Both the position numbers and the translations under genes were made by a program. The notes beneath the pieces are model-generated. The model ran no database searches and was not told where the DNA came from. It saw only the letters and a list, made by a program, of their open reading frames with translations. Positions 25,302-33,818 of a stretch of DNA of 64,000 nucleotides are shown in pieces. Source of the stretch: Dyadobacter psychrotolerans (GTDB lineage Bacteria > Bacteroidota > Bacteroidia > Cytophagales > Spirosomataceae); the NCBI RefSeq assembly GCF_004349265.1, contig NZ_SMFL01000002.1, positions 682,001 to 746,000 on the forward strand. The letters are read 5' to 3'. Within the stretch, counting starts at the first letter, position 1. Every line of letters begins with the position of its first letter.

Positions 25302-26321
25302 TTACATTTGTAATAAAAATCCAATTGTAAAGTTGGCATCCCAGTCAAATACGAACTGATCGCAACCGGTCGCATCGGCAATGGATTTATAAATGTTAAT
25401 TCCTGATTTTGACTTTGCATTCGTCAGTTTACTATATGCAAGTGGTGCGCTTAATGTTGTAAACCGCTCTTTTCCTTTACGAACTTCCTTTGCCATTTCG
25501 AAAGGGACGCCTCCTATAATGAAACATGTTTTTCTAAGGTCGGCAGGAATCTGTTTTGCCTTCGCATTTACTTCCTGATACACCTTGGTGTCTTCTGTGC
25601 CGTCCTGGAAATATTTCGCTCCATAAGTCTCCAAAGCCTTTGTACTTTCACCATCCATCCAGGAGATCTTTGTGTTTCCCGATCCGATGTCAACCACAAA
25701 TGCTTTATTATAATAGTCCGCAGGCAGCACTGATTTTAAAGCCAATTGACCTTCCTGCTCAGGGGTAACCTGGTTAACAACATAATTAAGCGATTTAAGC
25801 GCCTTAGTGATTTTTTGAGTAACTTCTGCTTTCGCTGCTCCTGAACTAACCACAAAGTGAATTTCTTTGCCATTAACACCATAATCAAGCATGGTCCCAA
25901 TATACTTTTTTAATCCGATCCTTACATCTTCGTCGGTAGCCATGTTTTCAGTGACCAGGCTGTTTCCAAACTCGGATTTTTCCAGGCTCCACCGTTTCTG
26001 CTTGTCAACTTTTATAATAAATGAATTGAAACCGCTCGCCCCCAATTCAACAACACCTTTCAACTTCCCGTCAACAGGAGCAGGTGGTGTATAGTTAAAT
26101 GATGGTACTTTCGTATCGGTCACTTCTGAGTCTGTTGAAGTGCTTTCTGAAGGAGTACTTTCACCATTCTCAGAGGTTATGTCGGTTTGAGTATTTTGTG
26201 CCCGATCGGCTGCCATCTGGTCCACCATTTTTTGACCTCCAAGATATTTGTATCCAAAAAATATTGCGGCCAGTATCAGCACTGTTATAAATAGTCTTCC
26301 TGCAACTGTGAGTCTTTTCAT
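25302..26321 (-). CDS. Membrane-anchored Ppx/GppA-fold (ASKHA) protein
   Basis: The 339-residue protein has one N-terminal membrane helix (about 8-26) and a Ser/Thr/Glu-rich linker (40-75). An actin-like ATPase fold like that of Ppx/GppA exopolyphosphatases follows. Visible are a first phosphate loop GVVELGASGFNS (about 88-99), an HFVVSSGA strand (about 154), VTPEQEGQLAL matching the Ppx ISGEEE region (about 180), and the second glycine loop FVVDIGSGNTK (about 208-218). The first loop has glutamate where Ppx has aspartate, so activity may differ. It is last in a three-gene unit with two coiled-coil proteins. Confidence 0.6.
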   Translation of the reverse strand: MKRLTVAGRLFITVLILAAIFFGYKYLGGQKMVDQMAADRAQNTQTDITSENGESTPSESTSTDSEVTDTKVPSFNYTPPAPVDGKLKGVVELGASGFNSFIIKVDKQKRWSLEKSEFGNSLVTENMATDEDVRIGLKKYIGTMLDYGVNGKEIHFVVSSGAAKAEVTQKITKALKSLNYVVNQVTPEQEGQLALKSVLPADYYNKAFVVDIGSGNTKISWMDGESTKALETYGAKYFQDGTEDTKVYQEVNAKAKQIPADLRKTCFIIGGVPFEMAKEVRKGKERFTTLSAPLAYSKLTNAKSKSGINIYKSIADATGCDQFVFDWDANFTIGFLLQM

Positions 26322-26396
26322 TGATTTATAATTATAAATTATAGTTTAGTTTATTATACTTTTACTTGATTAGATTGTAGTTTAAATATGTAAATT

Positions 26397-27413
26397 CTAG
26401 TCTAATAGTCCTTTATAGCTGGAATCTTTCGGAGTGTCTACTGACCGCTTTACATTTGTTTGCGGCGTATCCAATTGTATCAGTTTAAACTCACCGTGAT
26501 TATAGGCTTCAAGCATAGCCTGACCTTTATCAGAAAGTAAACCGTTCTGAACGTCTACACCATTTATGAAGTCCAGAGAAAGGTCCATCGCCCTTTTCAT
26601 TTCACCCAGCTTTTGACTCATGTCGTCCTGGATGTATTCCATCGACTCATCGAAATAAAACTTTTTATCCGGATTACCTTTAAAAATGCTCACGGCGGTT
26701 CTTAGCGCATTAGAACTTTCCTTTACGATTCTATACTCGGCCTCTTTCAGTTTTACTTTTATTTCGGTCTCCTTAATGATGTAATCAGCACTTTTATTCA
26801 CTTTTTCCATGAATTCAAGAACCGTTTTCATGTTTCTCTGCAAAGGAAAAAGCTTCTCATTCATCTCCTGCAGACCAGCTCCTTCAATTGTTGCCAACGA
26901 CGCTGTTTCCTTCATTCCCGGACGATCAAGCATGGTTCCGGCCTTGTTAGCTTCCGCAAATTTCTGTTTGATCTGCTCGTTATTCTCATTGATGTTTTTA
27001 TTGAGCTTTACCAGTTGTCCGGCCAGCGTATTGATCTGACCCTGCATTTTTTCTCTTTTTTCTTTGAGGTCGTCAATGTAAATTTTCATAATGGCAATCG
27101 GGTCCAGTTTAATAATTGTGCCCGTTATCTTGCGCATGAGAGTTTTAAAAAGAAAGAAAACCGCTGTACGAACGTCTTTGCTGGTGAAAAGAAATATCAC
27201 TACAGCCAGAATTGCCATCAGGAACCCAAGGTAAAGGGTGTTCTGGGTTACTTCGATCAGAAATGCTGCAATTTTATTCCAGTAGTATAAGGCAGCAGCT
27301 CCTGCTGCACCAAGAAAAAGCAGGGAAGTGACCCCTTCCGGTTTGCTCCAGTAAGAACGTTTGGAAGCATCTTCCTGCGAACCTCCAATTTGACTGAAAT
27401 CTGGTGTTGCCAT
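26397..27413 (-). CDS. PspA-like coiled-coil protein with two membrane helices
   Basis: The 338-residue protein has two membrane helices (about 29-48 and 55-76), then LDPIAIMKIYIDDLKEKREKM, which resembles the start of the PspA/IM30 coiled coil, and a long helical region to about residue 290 with a break at about 120-160. The segment with FKGNPDKKFYFDESMEYIQDDM resembles the PspA hairpin. PspA relatives bind and remodel membranes under stress; the fused membrane helices are unusual. It sits between the Ppx-fold and soluble coiled-coil genes on one strand. The homology is by eye and moderate. Confidence 0.5.
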   Translation of the reverse strand: MATPDFSQIGGSQEDASKRSYWSKPEGVTSLLFLGAAGAAALYYWNKIAAFLIEVTQNTLYLGFLMAILAVVIFLFTSKDVRTAVFFLFKTLMRKITGTIIKLDPIAIMKIYIDDLKEKREKMQGQINTLAGQLVKLNKNINENNEQIKQKFAEANKAGTMLDRPGMKETASLATIEGAGLQEMNEKLFPLQRNMKTVLEFMEKVNKSADYIIKETEIKVKLKEAEYRIVKESSNALRTAVSIFKGNPDKKFYFDESMEYIQDDMSQKLGEMKRAMDLSLDFINGVDVQNGLLSDKGQAMLEAYNHGEFKLIQLDTPQTNVKRSVDTPKDSSYKGLLD

Positions 27414-27433
27414 AGTTAAAAGGAATAGTTTAG

Positions 27434-28111
27434 TTATTTAAGATACTTGTTAATTTGGTTCAAATCCGATTTAATCTGTTCGACGAAACTTTGATAAGTA
27501 ACTTCGAAATTGTCTTTGTTGACATTTATTTTCGCACTTTGCTCCGTAATTTCTCCGGCGATCTGTCCCAGGCGATTTTTATTATCATCAATTTTCTTTT
27601 GAAGGTCAGCTATTTGCTGTGCGAACGTTATGTTGCTCTCCTCAAGTTTTTTATGTTCCTGCTGCAAGGAGCCAACCCGGTCACCGATAGCCTTTTCAAC
27701 ATCCTTTAAGAATGCAGCACGATCCTTATCAAGAATACCCAGATACTGGTCTGCGGACGTTTTTAACACGGATGTGTCCTTTGCTCCGCCCATGGCTTTA
27801 AAGCTGGCCCAGGCTGCCTGAAACTGTTTTTCTTCGCCAAGACCAAGCCCCTCCATACTTTGAAGCGCCTGTTTGTATTCAAAATAGTCAGGTCCGGGAA
27901 GGTTTGCCTTCTCCAGAAGCTCTACAAAATGCTGAACGAATTTACGGTCTACGTTTGCGGTACCTGCTACGTTAGGCACAGTAGGTGAAGGAGCGGCTGG
28001 CACTACTTCTTTTGGTTTTTCATTTACCGGGGCCGGTTGCGCTGGATCGGTACCTTCCTTGATAAAAAAGCTAAGAATTTTTCTCCCTAAGCCTTGTTCA
28101 GAATCTGCCAT
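27434..28111 (-). CDS. Soluble coiled-coil protein, first gene of the envelope module
   Basis: The 225-residue protein has a short N-terminal amphipathic start (GRKILSFFIKEG), a proline-rich linker (about 22-47), a helical domain (55-130) and a long coiled coil (about 135-225, with LQQEHKKLEESN and ADLQKKIDDNKNRL). No enzyme motif is seen. It precedes the PspA-like gene by 20 bases. Together they look like a scaffold assembled at the inner membrane. Confidence 0.5.
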   Translation of the reverse strand: MADSEQGLGRKILSFFIKEGTDPAQPAPVNEKPKEVVPAAPSPTVPNVAGTANVDRKFVQHFVELLEKANLPGPDYFEYKQALQSMEGLGLGEEKQFQAAWASFKAMGGAKDTSVLKTSADQYLGILDKDRAAFLKDVEKAIGDRVGSLQQEHKKLEESNITFAQQIADLQKKIDDNKNRLGQIAGEITEQSAKINVNKDNFEVTYQSFVEQIKSDLNQINKYLK

Positions 28112-28439
28112 AAGTGTTAAAAAGTGTTTAGATTCATCAATTTCTTATGTCAATATTACTAATATTCGTAGGATTTACTACTGCAGGTTAGTTACAAATG
28201 GTAGCCTGGATTGATGAAATGCCTAAAAATTGGATGGACTTTCGGGGCTCAGGACGAAATTTTGGCAATTTTAACTCTTAGGCAATAATAAGTGCTAGCT
28301 GACAACGGTCATATTATAGAATAAAGCAAATTGCGAACTTGACATCTGAAAGGAAACCATTATCCAGCAGAGCAGAGCTTGCTAATTAGAATGTTTACTT
28401 TTTATTTGTCCCTAAATTACTCCAGTTAACAAATAAGAT
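28112..28439. other. Divergent intergenic region, nothing recognised
   Basis: This 328-base gap lies between the leftward envelope module and the rightward isomerase gene and should hold both promoters. I see no tRNA, hairpin of note, repeat or clear -7 TAnnTTTG box. Confidence 0.4.
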
Positions 28440-29360
28440 ATGCTAAAATTAGGTTTTAACAGTGCCATACTTGCTGACTTCGGTTTTGAACATGTTGTCA
28501 GTTTCGCAGGAAATCATGGTTTCTCTTGTGTAGAAATGATGTGCTGGCCCTCAGATAATGCAGACAGTCGCCGATACGCTGGCGTGACGCACATTGATGT
28601 GAACAATTTGACTGACAAGCGTATATCTGAAATAAAATTTGCTTTGAAGGAGGCAGGCGTTTTTATTTCTGCCTTGGGCTACTATCCCAATCCGCTTGAT
28701 CCCGCTCCCGGGCGCTCAGATTTTTACCTTGAACACATTAAACAGGTGATCAAAGGTGCCGCTAAGCTTGGTATTCCGGTTGTTACAACATTTATCGGAC
28801 GTGACCAGACTAAAACAATCAAGGATAACCTTAGGATTTTTGCCGATGTATGGCCTGCAATCATTAAAGTTGCAGAAGAACAGAATGTTAAGGTCGCAAT
28901 CGAAAACTGCCCCATGTTTTTTACTGATGATGAGTGGCCCGGAGGCAAAAATCTGGCTATAAGTCCTGCCGTGTGGGATAGGATGTTTGAAATTATCCCA
29001 AGTCCGATTTTTGGATTAAATTATGATCCGTCTCATATGATCTGGCAGATGATGGATGAGATTAGACCTATTTATGCTTACAGGGACCGCCTTCATCACG
29101 TGCATCTTAAAGACGCAAAGTTGTACCCGGAAAAACTGGATAGAGTTGGGATTATGGCTAACCCATTGGAATACCACTCACCAAAGCTACCTGGCCTGGG
29201 AGACGTAAACTGGCGGGGATTTTTCGGAGCATTAACAGACGTTCGTTACCGTGGGCCGGTGGTTATTGAAGTGGAAGACAAAGCCTACGAAGCAAGCGTT
29301 GATGATGTCACCAGCGCGATTTTGACCAGCAGGAATTATCTTAGGCAGTTTTTGGGTTAA
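28440..29360 (+). CDS. Sugar phosphate isomerase/epimerase (TIM barrel), cytoplasmic
   Basis: The 306-residue protein is an AP-endonuclease-2-type TIM barrel. It shows GFSCVEMMCWPSD near residue 28, GIPVVTTFIGRDQT near 110, VAIENCPMFF near 151, LNYDPSHMIWQMMD near 192, HHVHLKDAKL near 218 and VVIEVEDKAYE near 276. The Glu, Asp, His and Glu at strand ends fit a divalent-metal site. No signal peptide is present, unlike the isomerase at 12184. Substrate unknown; inositol or tagaturonate-type keto sugars are usual for relatives. Confidence 0.82.
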   Translation: MLKLGFNSAILADFGFEHVVSFAGNHGFSCVEMMCWPSDNADSRRYAGVTHIDVNNLTDKRISEIKFALKEAGVFISALGYYPNPLDPAPGRSDFYLEHIKQVIKGAAKLGIPVVTTFIGRDQTKTIKDNLRIFADVWPAIIKVAEEQNVKVAIENCPMFFTDDEWPGGKNLAISPAVWDRMFEIIPSPIFGLNYDPSHMIWQMMDEIRPIYAYRDRLHHVHLKDAKLYPEKLDRVGIMANPLEYHSPKLPGLGDVNWRGFFGALTDVRYRGPVVIEVEDKAYEASVDDVTSAILTSRNYLRQFLG

Positions 29361-29389
29361 ATATGGGTGCAAAGACCTCTCAATTCTAA

Positions 29390-31006
29390 TTACCGTCTTT
29401 GAAAAATCCTTATGCCGTCAACCTGATCAATCAGAGTGTAGTGCTGAGCCACATATTCTCTGATGACAGGCACGCGGTCGTGTGGAAGGAAAACATCACC
29501 CTTTTCGGAATATACCGGTATCATCGCTTCAATGAAAAGTTTAGGTTTGTTGCTTTCCATGTCAAAAAGAAAATCTTTTGTCCAGGAAGGAATAAGTGGC
29601 GATTTTAATGAAAAATGAAAAACATGTGCGTCACGAAAGCCCATTGCTCTCTTTGATTTGACGAACAGGCGGTCACACCAACCCCAAACAACTATGCGGT
29701 CGGACGGCGTGCTGTGAGACTTGATACTCCGGGAAACTTTATAATCCAATCTTGAATTGGCACTGTAATCGGACATGTCTCTCAATTCTTTGATATTTCG
29801 GGCTGTTTGTGAAAGGCTACCGATAACAAGTAAAACAGCCATATATTTCTGGACGGATACAGGGCTGATTGCGATCGCCAAGGCAGCCAGAAAAACAAGC
29901 GGAACAAATAAATAGAGTTTATAATGTTCAAAGTTATTTCCTGATTGGAGAACTGCGTAAACACTGGAAAGTAAGAACAAAACCGCAAACAGGATCAGTC
30001 TTGGCTCTTTCGTCGACTTATTTAACAAGGATTTGTAGTTAAAAACCAAGCCAATGAAGATTAAAAAGCTTAATGTGAGAATGTAGTATCCCGAGTTACC
30101 ATGGTGCATGATGAAAGATGACACTCTACTTAAACTAAAACGATCTGTAATCGCCGTATTTGAAAATTGGTTCGTGTAGGAATAATAGAAGTTATTCCAG
30201 AAGTAATTATTCCAAAAAACGCTTAATTTACCTAGCGAAATATAGTAAATGTTAATCAGGACTGTGGGCAAAATTGTTCCGGTAAGAAGAAAAATGGCAT
30301 GTCTCCAGTTGCTGCGCCTTGCCATTTCTATAAGCAAAAAAAGACCGACTATTATGCCCATAGGCACATTTTGGAACTTGGCGTAAACAAGGCTACCCAA
30401 CAAAATGCCGATTAATAAAGAAATTAGCGTCCTATCCCATTTTTCATATACAAAGGCAACATAACCTGCAAGTGCCGCGGTCAGAATGAAAACACTTACA
30501 TGTTCTGAATTGTAAGCTGCAAATCCGGACCAGATTGTTGCTAAAAACATACACATGCTCCACGTAATGAGTAAGCACATACTGGATGCCATGAAAAGAC
30601 TGCAAATTCGAAAAATGAAATAACTACTTGACAACCAAAGTATTAATCCGATAATTTCCGCCTCAGAATAGTTTGGTTGAAAACCAAGAAACGAGCCGGC
30701 AATTAGTGGCAGGACAGTAAGTGGGCGTGAATCTGTATAATTAAGCAGTGTCCAAAGTTTAGCCGGATAATGTTTAAAAGCGATCACGGCGCTTAACCAG
30801 GTACTTGTATCAACATCAGTTTCCGTATTGCGAAGATAAACCAGTCGTACGACTATGATCAAACCAAACAGAAGTCCCAGGAGCAGATATGACTTCCAGC
30901 CAGTAACTTTTACACCGGGCCTGTCTAAAAAAAATTTAAGAAGCCAAATAGTTACAAGAAAAAGTATAAAAAATAAAAGAATTTTAACGTAAAAACTATA
31001 AATCAT
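29390..31006 (-). CDS. GT-C-type membrane glycosyltransferase-like protein
   Basis: The 538-residue protein has about 11 membrane helices and a C-terminal soluble part. After the first two helices comes an acidic loop TETDVDTSTWLSAV (about residues 61-74), the kind of DxD-bearing first loop seen in GT39/PMT-like enzymes that use lipid-linked sugars. No other conserved catalytic site is visible. It stands alone and converges on the isomerase gene. The call rests on topology and this loop; a polymer or lipid flippase is an alternative. Confidence 0.55.
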   Translation of the reverse strand: MIYSFYVKILLFFILFLVTIWLLKFFLDRPGVKVTGWKSYLLLGLLFGLIIVVRLVYLRNTETDVDTSTWLSAVIAFKHYPAKLWTLLNYTDSRPLTVLPLIAGSFLGFQPNYSEAEIIGLILWLSSSYFIFRICSLFMASSMCLLITWSMCMFLATIWSGFAAYNSEHVSVFILTAALAGYVAFVYEKWDRTLISLLIGILLGSLVYAKFQNVPMGIIVGLFLLIEMARRSNWRHAIFLLTGTILPTVLINIYYISLGKLSVFWNNYFWNNFYYSYTNQFSNTAITDRFSLSRVSSFIMHHGNSGYYILTLSFLIFIGLVFNYKSLLNKSTKEPRLILFAVLFLLSSVYAVLQSGNNFEHYKLYLFVPLVFLAALAIAISPVSVQKYMAVLLVIGSLSQTARNIKELRDMSDYSANSRLDYKVSRSIKSHSTPSDRIVVWGWCDRLFVKSKRAMGFRDAHVFHFSLKSPLIPSWTKDFLFDMESNKPKLFIEAMIPVYSEKGDVFLPHDRVPVIREYVAQHYTLIDQVDGIRIFQRR

Positions 31007-31243
31007 AAGGAGGAGGAAGGATTACTGAACCAAAGCTGCCATAATTTTATCAGTCATGATTATCATAGTGTGCGAGCGAAGACATCGAAACATTACTATT
31101 TCGACTAATGTTTAAACACTGCACGCGTAGAAAAAAGAAATAAATCTTCCACAAAAATCGAGCTGATTTAAATATAAGACATGTTCGGCATTTCCCAATA
31201 AAACAAACTTAATACTATTACTTTTTTCCTAAGTATCTTTATT

Positions 31244-32242
31244 TTACCTAATAAATTCGACTATTGGCTGGATAAATCTACTGAAATCCTCAATATGTGG
31301 AAGATGTCCGATTCCGTTGAGTTCAACAAGTTTGCTATTCTTAATTTTCGTTTGTGTAGCCCGTCCCAGGTTCGGATAATCTCCCAATGTTTTTCTTTCC
31401 TCCTCAGCAGCAAGATTTTTACCAACTGCGCTCCGGTCACGCTGCCCGATAATTAACAGGGTAGGGACGTTTATATTTTGAAACTCGTAGCAAACAGGTT
31501 GGTTGTAGATCATATCGTAGGTAAGAGCTGCATTCCAGGCGATACGCGGATAATCTTTGCTAAGCGTCCAGCCGGCCAGCAGATTTACCCATTTTGTATA
31601 CGTATCGTTCCATTTTCCACCGTAATAACTGGTTAGCTGGTACTTCATGATAGAATTGACATCGCTTTTCAGTTCATTCTGGTACCATTTGTCAACAGAT
31701 TGATAAGGAACTTTTAGCTTATAGTCCTCTAGCCCAATTGGATTTTCTAATATTAATTTCTCAACTATTTCAGGATACATCAGCGTAAACCGCGTAGCTA
31801 CCATGCCACCCATAGAGTGTCCTAAAACTATCACCCTGGAAACTTTTAATGTGTCGAGGATCCGCTTTGTATTGGCAGCAAGATCAAAAAAGGAGTACTG
31901 GTAATGTTCTGGTTTGGAAGATTTACCAAAGCCGATCTGATCGGGGATAATAATCCGGTATCCCAATTTTCTTAAATGTTTAGCCGTCTCTTCCCAATAG
32001 GCGCCGTTGAAGTTTTTGCCATGTAAGAGCATAATGATCTTTCCATTTGCCTTATTCGGAACAAGGTCCATAAACGCCATCTTTAATTTCTCTCCCTGAG
32101 ATTCAAAGGTGATGTGCTGTACTGGAAAAGGGTACTGGTAATTGGTGAGATTGATGTCCAGCTCGCGCAAAGAGTCAACTTGAGCTGATAATTTTAATGT
32201 GAAAAATAAGCTAACAATGATAGATAATGCTGTTAGTTTCAT
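31244..32242 (-). CDS. Secreted alpha/beta hydrolase
   Basis: The 332-residue protein has a signal peptide (about 1-21, ending LSAQ) and an alpha/beta hydrolase fold. The oxyanion motif is LLHGKNFNG (about 72-80) and the nucleophile elbow is GHSMGG with Ser143. The acid is probably in the GQRDRSA loop near 265 and the base His in NGIGHLPHIED near 315. It hydrolyses esters or similar bonds in the periplasm or outside; the substrate is unknown. It follows the MFS gene on the same strand, separated by a terminator. Confidence 0.85.
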   Translation of the reverse strand: MKLTALSIIVSLFFTLKLSAQVDSLRELDINLTNYQYPFPVQHITFESQGEKLKMAFMDLVPNKANGKIIMLLHGKNFNGAYWEETAKHLRKLGYRIIIPDQIGFGKSSKPEHYQYSFFDLAANTKRILDTLKVSRVIVLGHSMGGMVATRFTLMYPEIVEKLILENPIGLEDYKLKVPYQSVDKWYQNELKSDVNSIMKYQLTSYYGGKWNDTYTKWVNLLAGWTLSKDYPRIAWNAALTYDMIYNQPVCYEFQNINVPTLLIIGQRDRSAVGKNLAAEEERKTLGDYPNLGRATQTKIKNSKLVELNGIGHLPHIEDFSRFIQPIVEFIR

Positions 32243-32257
32243 TTGAAAGTACTTTTA

Positions 32258-32289
32258 AATAAAAAGGATAACCTGTTAAGGTTATCCTT
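32258..32289 (-). terminator. Rho-independent terminator of the YbjJ-like MFS gene
   Basis: A nine-base perfect stem (AAGGATAAC with GTTATCCTT) with an eight-base loop is followed by TTTTTATTT on the minus strand, 25 bases after the MFS stop. Confidence 0.85.
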
Positions 32290-32313
32290 CTGAAAATAAT
32301 ATGCCAGCTGCTG

Positions 32314-33477
32314 TTACTGAATTAGTTTAGCTCTTGACGAGAGAACGGCAGTTAATGAGCCAAGTATTCCAACAATTGCAAATGACCAGCGGAGATCAGC
32401 AAACTGAGCAACAATTCCAATCAGAGGTGGCCCGATTAAAAAGCCGATAAAGCTGATTGAAGAAACCGCTGCCAAAGCCATTCCAGCTTTCATGGTAGTG
32501 GATCTGCCCGCTGCACTGTAAACCAGAGGAACAACCGAAGATACACCAAAACCTACAAGCAGAAATCCTAATGTTGCTGTGATCAGGAAAGGAAAAACAA
32601 CCGCGATGGCCAAACCGGTACCCATAAATAAGCCGCTAAGCTGTAACATTTTTTTTCTGCCGATACGGTTAGCAAGCCAGTCTCCTGCAAAGCGGCCGCC
32701 AGTCATGGTACCCATAAAAGCAACATAACCAAGAGTTGTTATCGAGGCAGGCACTTTAACCGCTTCCTGAAAATATACACCGCTCCAGTCAAACATAGCA
32801 CCTTCGCAAACCATCGCACAAAATCCGATCAGACCGAGCATAAGAAGATCTTTGTCGGGTTTAACAAACATGGGTTGTGCTTCATCTCCGTTTTTTTCCT
32901 GATCCGGCATGGTATGTTTGTAGGCAGTAAAAATGATTATAAAAGCTGCCAATGCAATGACACTGAAATGTATCTGAGGCGGAATGTTTACTGAAATGAA
33001 TAACGATCCGATCATTGCGCTGATAAAACCTGCCAGACTCCACAAACCATGAAAGGATGCCATGATCGATTTGCCGTAAACCTGCTCAACGGCGACAGCC
33101 TGTGTGTTTACTGCAATGTTGGTAAGATTTCCCCACAAACCGAAAGCAAAAAGTGCAATTACCAAATGTTCTGTACGGGTTACGAAACCGATGAACGCAA
33201 GTGTTACTGCATATAATATTGCTCCGATTAGCACCATTTTTTTACTTCCATAATGTGTTACCATCCATCCGGAGATCGGTAAACTTGCCATTAATCCGAT
33301 TGGTAGGGCCAGCAAAACAGTTCCAAGCCCGCCTTCGGTTAAATGAAGCATGTTTTTGATATCGGGGATACGGCTCGCCCAGGCCGCAAAGCTTAGCCCC
33401 TGCACAAAGAAAAACGCAGCAACGGCAATGCGGAGGTATTTGCGGGAATCGGAAGGAGCAAATATTGAATAATTCAT
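32314..33477 (-). CDS. MFS transporter of the YbjJ type
   Basis: The 387-residue protein has twelve predicted helices. The opening FFFVQGLSFAAWASRIPDIK (about 17-36) and the helix with GLWGNLTNIAVNTQA (about 113-127) are characteristic of the YbjJ/fucose-permease-like branch. FHGLWSLAGF (about 142-151) is also typical. It moves small molecules, possibly sugars or drugs. It diverges from the beta-lactamase-fold gene across a 341-base gap. Confidence 0.82.
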   Translation of the reverse strand: MNYSIFAPSDSRKYLRIAVAAFFFVQGLSFAAWASRIPDIKNMLHLTEGGLGTVLLALPIGLMASLPISGWMVTHYGSKKMVLIGAILYAVTLAFIGFVTRTEHLVIALFAFGLWGNLTNIAVNTQAVAVEQVYGKSIMASFHGLWSLAGFISAMIGSLFISVNIPPQIHFSVIALAAFIIIFTAYKHTMPDQEKNGDEAQPMFVKPDKDLLMLGLIGFCAMVCEGAMFDWSGVYFQEAVKVPASITTLGYVAFMGTMTGGRFAGDWLANRIGRKKMLQLSGLFMGTGLAIAVVFPFLITATLGFLLVGFGVSSVVPLVYSAAGRSTTMKAGMALAAVSSISFIGFLIGPPLIGIVAQFADLRWSFAIVGILGSLTAVLSSRAKLIQ

Positions 33478-33818
33478 AGCTTTTAGTTTGTGCCGGAATC
33501 GGAGACCGACTAGTAATTGAAATTTAAATAATATAACTTTTTTGATATGTCGATTTTGTCGAATAGTTTATAAAACGTTGATGACGAATCCTAAACTAAT
33601 TCCTGATGCAAAATTAACGCTTTTGCTACTAATAAAATTCTCATAAATTGTACTTTTTTGATCAAATAAGAAAGTACTTGTTGTACAATTTCAAGATTTC
33701 GGTTTTTGGATTGAAGGTTTTTCCGATAACCAGCGCATAAGCGTTTAACATGTCGATAAATATTGATTCAAATTCACTAAATTCACTCATTCCGATAAAC
33801 TGCTTTACCTATCAGAAA
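33478..33818. other. Divergent intergenic region with nested inverted repeats
   Basis: The gap holds a nine-base inverted repeat AAATTGTAC / GTACAATTT (33645-33653 and 33683-33691). Nested inside are two eight-base palindromes, TTGATCAA (33658-33665) and AAGTACTT (33672-33679). This cluster is a plausible operator region for one or both flanking genes. Direct near-repeats ATTCAAATTCACTAAATTCACTCATT lie near 33770. Nothing else is seen. Confidence 0.45.
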
